Of a stretch of DNA of 64,000 nucleotides, positions 55,990 through 64,000 are shown one piece after another (the stretch's first letter is position 1; each line of letters opens with the position of its first letter). The notes beneath the pieces are model-generated. The model ran no database searches. It worked only from the letters and a program-made list of their open reading frames with translations, and was not told where the DNA came from. The DNA comes from Cristatella mucedo (Eukaryota; Bryozoa; Phylactolaemata; Cristatellidae). Both the position numbers and the translations under genes were made by a program. The stretch lies in NCBI GenBank assembly GCA_009760855.2, contig WPIO01000052.1, positions 2,670,501 through 2,734,500 of the forward strand, given 5' to 3'.

Positions 55990-57125
55990 TTGATGTCACT
56001 ATATGAAGATAGTAGTTCAAATCAAGACATCATGAGGGAGGTGGCTGAAGATCTCTGAGGGCGCTGTTAGGAACAGTATTAGGAAACATCTGGGCTACGG
56101 TAACAGAGAGGCACTTCAGCATTCGGGTCTTCCTCGAGTAACTTCTCCGAAAGAGGATTGGCCCCTAAAAAGCATTGCTCTGAAGGACAGATTGCCACAT
56201 TGCCACTGCTAAAATTCATTGTCAGAATCTCTGCCAGGTTACCAGAATTGCATAAGCCAAAATACCGTAAGTAGACATCTTAATGACCCAATCATGGGTC
56301 ACTGAGATGTTGCGGGTGGCTAAGTTGGTTGGGTAGCACAAAAAAGCAAAGCCGAACTCTGCTTGACAATACCAGCACTGGAGAAATGAATAGCGGAGCA
56401 GAGTGCTGAGAACTGATGAGTACACATTCAATCTATTTGCCTGCAACAAGAGGAGAGGGTACCATTTGCCGGCAAATGGGTCAGGTGTATGTTGAGTGTT
56501 GTCTGCAAAAGACCACGAAATTCGGTGGTGAAAGTGTAAAGTAATATAAAGATTAGCTGAACCAAGAGTCTCATTTATATTAGTGGCAGAAGAGCCTTAA
56601 TGGCTATCACTGCTTGCAAAGGGCAACAAAGGATTGCCTGCTTCAGGACTCAAGCCCACGACCTAAGCCATGTAGATCAAGCACTTTACCCCTGTGCGAT
56701 GGTATGGTGTTGGTACTCTACTATCGGTGTTGGGCGTCTGCACATGATTCAAGGAATCGTGAACCAGAATGTTTATTTCGATATAGTGAGCATATTGGCT
56801 GCAATCTCCTTATGCTCTTTATAGGTTCAATTTCTTCTAGTAGCATGATGACGATCCGAAGCTCTCTTCTTCGGCGATTAAAGAGTTCTTAACAAACCCG
56901 AAGACTACAGCTTTGAGCCAATTGAGGTCATGCACTAGCTAAGCCAAAGCCTGGACTTGAACCCAATAGAACATCTGTGGAACGAAGTCGATCGCCATTT
57001 ACAGTTCAGAGTTCTACGGCACATGAAACCCGAATAGTTATTTGAGGTTTTGAAGGAATGCTGGTAGCATTAACTCATCCAGAAACATGCCGGAAGCTGG
57101 TGTAGTCAATGCAGAGGCGATTGCT
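55990..57125 (+). pseudogene. Tc1/mariner transposase pseudogene, split by a SINE
   Basis: In order, across several frames: HSGLPRVTSPKEDWPL (end of the DNA-binding domain), RVLRTDEYTFNLFACNKRRG (first catalytic D), WYSTIGVGRLHMIQGIVNQN then VYFDIV, DDDPKLSSSAIKEFLTNPK (second D), and DLNPIEHLWNEVDRHL with the third acidic residue. All are Tc1-family hallmarks. Frameshifts, stops and the SINE at 56535-56710 make it dead. I could not delimit its terminal repeats. Confidence 0.88.
56535..56710 (-). mobile_element. SINE family A inserted in Tc1 pseudogene
   Basis: CTCATTTATATTAGTGGCAG, AGAGCCTTAATGGCTATCAC, GCAACAAAGGATTGCCTGCT and GGACTCAAGCCCACGACCTA. This is an antisense family A body with B-box, lying between the PANGSG and VWCWYSTIG parts of the transposase. 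It is therefore younger than the transposon. Confidence 0.75.
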
Positions 57126-57129
57126 TAAG

Positions 57130-58080
57130 TTAATCAGAAATCATGGTGCCTCGACTAGTTATTGATTTATCAAAAATATTACATGCAAGTATATATTTAT
57201 TAGCATCTCTACATAATAAAAAGCTGCTACCGAGTTAAATCTGATTGAAATCCGGTTTGTTTTGAGTAAAATAGTGCGCTGGTAGCAGGAGTATAGCATC
57301 TTTAGTGGGGGCAGTGTGGGCTTGAATACAGCAGCTACCATCAGTATTTTTAATGTCTGTCTTGATTTATTGTATGATTTGTAAATGCAAGAACATATTT
57401 AAACGCAAAAAGAGCACGAGAGGGCACTGAAGTGGCACCACCTTCCATGCATCACTGACAGGCCAGTGACCCGCACAGGCCTTTGCTCAGTAAGCAGAAG
57501 CTAGTCGGCAGCAAAATAAGCTTAAGCTCCCATTAAAGCATCCCATTGAAAAGATTACTTACTGACTAAATTTAAATGTAAAGGATTGGCAAAAAAGGGT
57601 GAGCAGACGCTTTTGTTAAAAAGCCTGTCATGACAATCCCCTGCACATCATCTGCTGTTGGGCTTTGGGGTTGGGTTACTAGCACACACGGGATTGAGTG
57701 GAAAACAGAAGTAGGTCTGTTGGGTTCAATCTCTTGAGCTTGTGGCCACCGAAATTCGCAAGCCCATTAAATTTGCATGAGATAGCAATATAGGCAAAAG
57801 CTTTACATGCCACAACCTTGGTTCGCTTACTTAGTGCACACACATTCGACATTAGTCTATTTTTTCCGGAGAACTTCTTACTTTCAAGAATTGCCATAAT
57901 AGTAATTATTTTGTGACACCGTCAGAAAACTGCTCAGTAAGATTTCCTGGATGTGCAAAGTATCTCCCTAGCTCAAATTGAATCTCAACGACAATGTCGG
58001 GCATTTCTTTAATAATAATCCAGCGGTAGAAGCAAGCTATTTTGAATACGAGCAGGCTTAGGGCAGACACGGGTTCTAGC
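57130..58080. other. No feature supported
   Basis: AT-rich sequence with short open frames only. The right end of the Tc1 element probably lies in its first part. Confidence 0.5.
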
Positions 58081-58084
58081 CAAG

Positions 58085-58195
58085 ATATGACGTGCTCACA
58101 CTCCATGATCCGGGCCCTAGGTTCGAGTCTTGCAACAGGCAATCCTCATTTGAACGCCGCGAGGGGGGCCGTGGCTGCCGCGAGGGGGCTGTATT
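58085..58195 (+). mobile_element. SINE family A head fragment and GC-rich duplication
   Basis: ATGATCCGGGCCCTAGGTTC with GAGTCTTGCAACAGGCAATC is a diverged B-box region. It is followed by GCCGCGAGGGGGCCGTGGCT-like sequence in two partial copies (58157-58190). Confidence 0.5.
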
Positions 58196-58199
58196 TTTC

Positions 58200-59788
58200 G
58201 CGCACTCCCGAACATGAATGCCCCATGCTAGCGCACTGCAAAACAGGATGAAAAAACCTCATAAATTCCAGAAACTATGTCCGACACAGTCGTTTTGTGT
58301 ATGTGGCTAATCCAATAAGTCTCATTGCAAGGCATTCTGACGATACTAAAAATAACTGTCCATCGAAAAACCACAACCACTTGAACCGACAAAAAGTTAA
58401 TTTTGAATGTTTACCACCAGCAGCCAAGCTGAGGTTGAAGCATGTATAATATGCTCCAAATATTGCTCTGACATTAGCCATACTTAATGTAGTCTTTTTC
58501 GGCCTTGATTTAAAACTCTGCATTGTTTCATATTTTGCCTTCATTTAAGGGGTACACGGAGTTTTCTGACCCAATACCTTAAATCAAACAACTTTATATA
58601 TGGTGGTAATGCGCTAACCAAGCATTTGGAAGAAAACCATATCAGAAAGTAGCTCATGCGTTTTTGGCAAAGACTTACGTTAGGAGATTGGAAATTATTG
58701 CTGGAATGTCAAACAGTGCTTTTACGTTCGCATTAATGAGAAATTGGCCGTTCCTAAAAACCAATTAAAGGTGCATGATATTAGCAAATCAAAGCAAAAA
58801 TACAACCAGGTCAGTAGCAAAGAACAGTAGCAAGTTGCCCCATCATGCAACTAGAAGCACAATCAATCGAGAAGTCCTATCCTTGCGATCGCATATATGC
58901 AGCATACAAAAGATAATGGACAAAAGACTACCTATAGAAGAATCTTATGACCATGACAGGAATTACAGGATCACATATTCGTAATTAATGTCCATGGTTA
59001 AAAAAAGAATTATGGTAGAGCCGTGAAAAAATCAGAAGTTCAGTTTCAATTAAGCAACATGAGCTGGAGTCTTGAAATTGTGTAATGGCTGTGCTATTCC
59101 GACAGTGTGCTTTGGTTTTTTGATGGCAACTATCATGGTGACTCTTGGCTGGCCACCATCACTTGGAGGATAAGCTTTTCTTAGCACAAGGACACTAAAG
59201 GTCTGTTACGTGCCATTGCGAGACAGATGTTCGAAGTCCCTATCTTTTATAGCTGAAATGCCTAGTGACCCAACTAGCACGCACTCCTTAATGAGTCTAA
59301 CTAAGCAAGCTGCAGCCCTAGATTTGCTGTTCTTGAGATGAATGATGAGATTTTGAAGGCTGCAGCCGATTTCTCATTAAAAAATCATACAAACCTTCAA
59401 AAACCATTTACAATATCTTATTGCTCCTTTACCATTGTTTTGTGACCATCCCAATCATGTTTCATTCCTGTTGAAAATCTCTTCATTGCCGGGTCACAGG
59501 CATGTAGACCAGGTAGCCAAACTATGATCAGATCGATAGTCATGTCGATCGCCATTGATAGTCGATTGAGGTATATACCTGTTAGGCCAATCAAGCCTCG
59601 GAATACTGTAATGTCCCGACATTATAAGCGAAAGAACTGAGCAAGGTAATCGAGAAAATCAAGAGAAAGAGAGAGATATATATAGAAACATATACACCAC
59701 ATGTACTAAGAAATGTACATAAATAAGTAGTCAAATCGATGCAGGAGAGAGAGCAGGCAGACAAGAAATTGAGGGACAGTGAAAGAGA

Positions 59789-59790
<2 letters not shown>
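58200..59790. other. No feature supported
   Basis: Short open frames on both strands with no recognised similarity and no convincing splice sites. Confidence 0.5.

Positions 59791-59791
<1 letters not shown>

Positions 59792-59834
<43 letters not shown>
59792..59834. repeat. (GA)n microsatellite
   Basis: About 40 bp of GA repeats, with nearby GAGAAAGAGAGAGATATATATAG at 59661-59685. Leu/Ser-rich minus-strand open frames over it are repeat artefacts. Confidence 0.95.
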
Positions 59835-60937
59835 ACATAAGTAACCACAGCTTAGCTACTGGATGATGCACAGGCGCATAGCCCAAGATATAACTTACCG
59901 AAAAATATGAAGTGACTCGTGAATGTCTGGCATGGCACACAACTCAGGCACTGCCACGGTGTTGTTTGTACAGTCATTCTACAACACAGTAAGACTAAAC
60001 GAAGAATTTTGCTGGTGCAGATAGAACAATCAATTAGAGCTCTGAATGGAGTGGAAAGAAAAAAATGTGAAGATGAACCTTTACCAAGTCAGCCAATAGA
60101 AGCAGCCTGCCCTGAGATGGGGGCACTGCCCAGTTTTAGGAGACAGCAGTCCGGAGGCCACACTCGGTTAGCCCAAGTAACCGGTGCTAAAGCTAATAAA
60201 AAAAATAGTGCGAGGTGCCACCGGATGGAATCAGCTACCTTACAGATATAAAGCAGGCATTGTGTCGTTTAGGTAGCTGTGCACCAGAATGTTGGTTCCC
60301 AAAAGACTCACCAGCACTCGTCTGTACGGTCAGAAGCCGGCAGCAAAGCACGCTCATAAAAACTGCATTGGCACAGCCATCGCCACTCAGCAGATAAGCC
60401 GGTTCGATTTGCTGCCATCAAATTAATACTAGTGCCGTGTCGGGTAAGCACTTTTCTCTTTAATTACTCTGCTTGCGTAGGATATCAGCCGTAAGATGCA
60501 AATTAATTTCCGAGCTGACCTGTTGATATGGCACATAACACAGATATGTGCATGACTGCTAAATAAAAAACCAGCTGCTAGTTCTGCTGAGTGGAAGAAA
60601 GACCTTCATGCTGTACAGCACTGCAACAGTGACATGGCAGAGCGACATAAACAACACGTGCACGTGGCAGTGTGGCGCCAGGCACGTGTGCTGCTTGTAC
60701 ACAACTAATGCGGTCTGTTGCTTACTTTACTTGTAGCTCCTCCCTACACCTACTCCAAAGCTGGTATGGCAAGGTAGCATGGCTGCTACTTTTCGGACAG
60801 CCCACCATGGTCTCACTTCCGTAAAAAAGAGTGTATACACAGTCAATTAATGGCATAAATATATTACAATTATATCAAATAAATTATGACATGAAATTTT
60901 AGCTGTACTACTGAGCTATGAATTCCTTGGCAGCAAA

Positions 60938-61834
60938 ATGTATTGCTTTGATCTTACAACCCTTGTTCGAAAAACAACTTGGTTTCTTATTGATCTGCTG
61001 CTGCCATGCATAACTAACATAATTAATATGTCATTAGCCTCAGGTCATGTCCCAGAACCTTTCAAAAGAGCTGTAGTCAGGCCACTTCTCAAGAAAACTA
61101 CACTTGACCAAGAGAACTTGAGCAACTACCGCCCAGTGTCCCTTCCACCATTCCTATCAAAGACACTCGAACGGGTCGTGGCGGACCAGCTGAACTCGTA
61201 TATCGAAACCTCATACCTTGCTAGTAAGTTCCAGTCTGGCTTTAGAGCTAATCACTCCACAGAGTCAGCATTGCTTCGGGTATACAACGACCTACTTAGG
61301 AATGCAGACATGGGAAGAGTGTCTCTGCTTGTTTTGCTTGATCTTTCGGCAGCTTTTGATACCATCGATCACAAAGTTCTTCTAGAGCACCTCTCATCTC
61401 GCCTGGGCATCACTGGCACTGCTCTGCAGTGGTTCAGGTCCTATGTCAGTGGGAGACTCCAGAGTATTGACGTGAATGGACAAAGATCATCTGAAGTACC
61501 TCTGAAATATGGAGTACCTCAGGGCTCAGTGCTAGGTCCGGTTCTTTTCACGGTTTATACTCTGCCTCTTGCTGATGTGATTGCCAAGCACAATCTAAGC
61601 TTTCACTTCTATGCAGATGACACTCAGTTGTACCTTTGCTTTGATCCCTCCCAGCCTTCGAGCACCTCAAATTTTCTAAACTCACTAGCTGCATGCATTG
61701 ATGACATCCGCACATGGATGGCAGCAAATTTTCTAAAACTTAACGATGATAAAACTAACTTACTTCTCACTGCTTACTGGCCTACCAGCATGTGCGATCA
61801 GGCGATTGCAGCTGGTGCAAAACTCTGTAGCTAG
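60938..61834 (+). CDS. LINE reverse transcriptase fragment
   Basis: 298-codon open frame. RT motifs in order: [20 protein letters not shown] then [55 protein letters not shown] (first catalytic D region); [20 protein letters not shown]; and [14 protein letters not shown] with the YADD active site. After [11 protein letters not shown] it jumps to LTAYWPTSM, the site of an internal deletion, and runs to a stop. The catalytic core is intact, but the element lacks the endonuclease and the fusion to its C-terminal domain. Confidence 0.88.
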   Translation: MYCFDLTTLVRKTTWFLIDLLLPCITNIINMSLASGHVPEPFKRAVVRPLLKKTTLDQENLSNYRPVSLPPFLSKTLERVVADQLNSYIETSYLASKFQSGFRANHSTESALLRVYNDLLRNADMGRVSLLVLLDLSAAFDTIDHKVLLEHLSSRLGITGTALQWFRSYVSGRLQSIDVNGQRSSEVPLKYGVPQGSVLGPVLFTVYTLPLADVIAKHNLSFHFYADDTQLYLCFDPSQPSSTSNFLNSLAACIDDIRTWMAANFLKLNDDKTNLLLTAYWPTSMCDQAIAAGAKLCS

Positions 61835-62210
61835 GCTTGTCTTTCGTGAGCGTCGCAGTTGCCACATTACTCCACTTCTCGCCGACCTGCACTGGCTACC
61901 AGTCAAGCAACGGATTGACTTCAAGGTTTTGTCGCTCACTTTTAGGTCCCTTCATTCTATGGCTCCAGCCTATCTGTCAGATTTACTACCCCATCAGGCC
62001 AAGCATCGTACCACCCGCTTTTCGGAATCCAACAGTCTGGAAATACCTCATACAAACCTCAAATCCTTTGGAGACCGTGCATTTAGTTCGTATGCTCCCA
62101 AAGCCTGGAACTCCCTCCCGACCTGCGTCAGAACATCCCCTGACCTGACCACATTTAAAAGGAACCTAAAAACACACCTATTTAGGACAGCATTTAGTGG
62201 GTCCCTGTGA
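61746..62210 (+). CDS. LINE C-terminal domain
   Basis: Second open frame, overlapping the RT frame in another phase. [80 protein letters not shown] and [14 protein letters not shown]. Other copies (for example 9240-9660) carry about 300 bp between the RT end and this domain. That stretch is missing here, and the deletion causes the frame shift. Confidence 0.85.
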   Translation: MIKLTYFSLLTGLPACAIRRLQLVQNSVARLVFRERRSCHITPLLADLHWLPVKQRIDFKVLSLTFRSLHSMAPAYLSDLLPHQAKHRTTRFSESNSLEIPHTNLKSFGDRAFSSYAPKAWNSLPTCVRTSPDLTTFKRNLKTHLFRTAFSGSL

Positions 62211-62499
62211 TTCGTCCTTGATGTGCTTATGCGTGCTGACACTGTGCATGCTGCCACTAACCACATTTGCATGCTGACCCTGTACATGTCACCCCTAACC
62301 ATATAATTCAATTCGTTTGACCCTGTACATGTCACCCCAAACCATATAATTCCTTTCGTTTGTTTTTTCAAGCATGATTTTACTTACCATTCAATTGCAT
62401 TTCACTTTACAGCAAATATAAAGCGCCTAGAGAGAGAGATTAAGTTCTCTGAGGGCGCTTTATCAAGTGAATTATTATTATTATTATTATTAATTTTTT

Positions 62500-63940
62500 T
62501 CTTCTTTATTTTACATCTGCCCTTTGCATATTTGCAATCAAATTCGGTTCCTGTAATTTAAAGCCCTTATCAATCTACATTCCGGATTTTAAAAGAAATA
62601 ATGTGTTATTGCCAGTGCTTCCCACTGAGGACCTTTAGCTAGGCAGACTTTGCCGAACCCCAGCAAGTTTTTTTTGGTGATGATGGTTGCACCAGCTCTC
62701 CTAACACATACTTCGAATCTGAGTGATCGTTACCTTACAAAGATAAAGCAAACATTTTGCATACAGAAAAATATGGCCTATTGCTTTACATACCTCAAGG
62801 AAGAGGGGTGCAGGCCTGGATACTGAGTTAAGAGACACAACTTCTTTGTGCCCAGACAGACATTACTTAAGAACCAATGACAAAAATCTGAGTATGTGCT
62901 AATCACGTTCAGTGGAATGCATTAAACAACTGCAAGCTAGTTTCCCACCCACTCTAACCAAGGTTATTCCCACTTCTATGAAGTCTCATGCACTGAATAA
63001 ATTGTAGTTGTACCATAAAAACTGCCTAGAAAGTTGCCATGCATCGTCACATGATTCTAGCAAATCTTGTATGTAGAAAGAAGTTTAGTTTTGAGAAAAA
63101 CATTGGCCTGTTTGGCCAAGGCATTTTCTGTGCAGGGGTAAGTTCAAATTGTGCGATTGAATGCAGGAGCAGCCACAGGTTTCTGTAGATTGGAACAACA
63201 ACTGCCCACACCGTGATACCTGATTAACTGGGGCATGAGAAACCTTTGAAACTGCTATGCGAGTCTTGTCTGACTTTTTGTGGGTGCAACAATATACTAA
63301 AAATACTAAAAAATTTCAAAGGATGATATAAAGTGCGGCAGACTTGCAGCTTTAACGTATATAGTAATATTTTTTAAACAGCACAAAGAGAACTAAATCT
63401 CTTTCTAGATGCCTTAAATATACATACATCGGCATATGCAACTACATATAAGGGAATAGGTCTGTATTTCAACAAAACGATAATGCCTACTTGGTTTCAA
63501 GAAATTTCGTTATTCTGCACCAAAAGTCAACGTGGCTTTCCATGCAAAATTGATAGCGAATATGCGTCTCACACAGTGAAGAAAATCCAAGGAGTACTCT
63601 CAGGCATCACAAGGATAGTAAAAGAGGCAACTAATTCAAAAGTGGCAGCAACAGATTGCTTGAAAAGAATGTGCAAGACTTGGAAGCCGGCGAGAAAAAA
63701 ACGTCATCTCAAAGAGCAGTGGAAGTCGATTCCAAATCAAACAACCTGCACTGCAATAGCGGCTGTTACCAGAGCCATTTAAATGCAGCAAAGTAACAGC
63801 TAATGTGTCGCTAGAGGACCTGAGGAAGATTAAGCTGTAGTAGCAGATCTGCTGGTTCTGGTGGAGCCAAGCTGTCTCTGGCATTGTTCGTGGATTAGAA
63901 CGAGATTTTTGGTTAGTAAAGGCAGCTAAAAGCCATTTCA
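62500..63940. other. No host gene supported
   Basis: A 99-codon plus-strand frame at 63483-63782 (MPTWFQEISLFCTKSQRGFP ...) is basic and unrecognised, with no splice or homology support. A short antisense LINE/SINE hairpin (AGAGAACTAAATCTCTTTCT) lies at 63385-63412. Confidence 0.5.
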
Positions 63941-63942
63941 GA

Positions 63943-64000
63943 TAATAATAATGATAATATTAATAACAATAATAATGCACTTGATAGAGCACCCTCAGAG
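63943..64000 (-). mobile_element. Family 1 LINE or SINE 3' tail, cut by window end
   Basis: AATAATGATAATATTAATAA, then ATAATGCACTTGATAGAGCA and CCCTCAGAG. This is the antisense start of a shared 3' tail. The rest lies outside the window. Confidence 0.8.

Larger units (their letters stand above)
60935..62495 (+). mobile_element. Family 1 LINE, most complete copy (CR1/Rex1-like)
   Basis: Non-LTR retrotransposon with a long RT frame, a C-terminal frame, a 3' UTR (62211-62400, containing a local duplication of GACCCTGTACATGTCACCCC), the hairpin AAGCGCCTAGAGAGAGAGAT ... GGGCGCTTTATCAAGTGA, and a tail of ATT repeats to 62495. The 5' end (ORF1, endonuclease) is absent, as in most copies. Confidence 0.9.

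Overview
This window looks like nuclear DNA of an animal, probably an invertebrate. Coding exons are short and flanked by good GT/AG splice sites, introns run to kilobases, and most of the sequence is transposon debris (non-LTR retrotransposons, tRNA-derived SINEs, DNA transposons, microsatellites). I cannot name the clade from sequence alone. The repeat families and the single-gene homologies fit an invertebrate metazoan. I see no bacterial operon, CRISPR array, rRNA or convincing functional tRNA gene.

Two host genes lie tail to tail. On the + strand, about 392 to 16446 holds the 3' part of a PPIP5K (VIP1-type diphosphoinositol pentakisphosphate kinase) gene. Eight exons are supported and one more is a candidate. 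They encode the end of the histidine-acid-phosphatase-like domain and a long low-complexity tail that keeps the conserved C-terminal block. On the - strand, exons scattered from about 43.6 kb (possibly 51.6 kb) down to 16989 form a TXNDC16 (ERp90)-like gene, a multi-thioredoxin-fold protein of the ER lumen. Eight consecutive exons from 27347 down to the stop keep reading phase across every junction. The two stop codons are only 542 bp apart, and the TXNDC16-like polyadenylation signal lies between them.

The introns hold most of the rest. Family 1 LINEs (reverse transcriptase, ATT-repeat tail) occur at 6.4-7.3, 8.8-10.3, 20.6-21.2, 55.2-55.4 and 60.9-62.5 kb. Family 2 LINEs (ACATT tail) occur at 18.5-19.3, 21.2-22.3 and 52.4-53.3 kb. 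tRNA-headed SINEs end in the same hairpin as the family 1 LINE. The DNA transposons are a MULE at 29.39-30.66 kb, a Tc1/mariner pseudogene at 56.0-57.1 kb, an inverted-repeat element at 54.15-55.12 kb, and an unusual long-terminal-inverted-repeat element at 35.43-38.15 kb. This last one is filled with about ten copies of a roughly 165-bp satellite and carries a recent 611-bp tandem duplication.

The most interesting items are the satellite-filled foldback-like element, the LINE/SINE 3'-hairpin partnership, a CT microsatellite that serves as the polypyrimidine tract of a TXNDC16-like splice acceptor, and an open frame that continues past the PPIP5K stop codon. The right quarter of the window (57-64 kb) contains transposons but no host gene that I can support.
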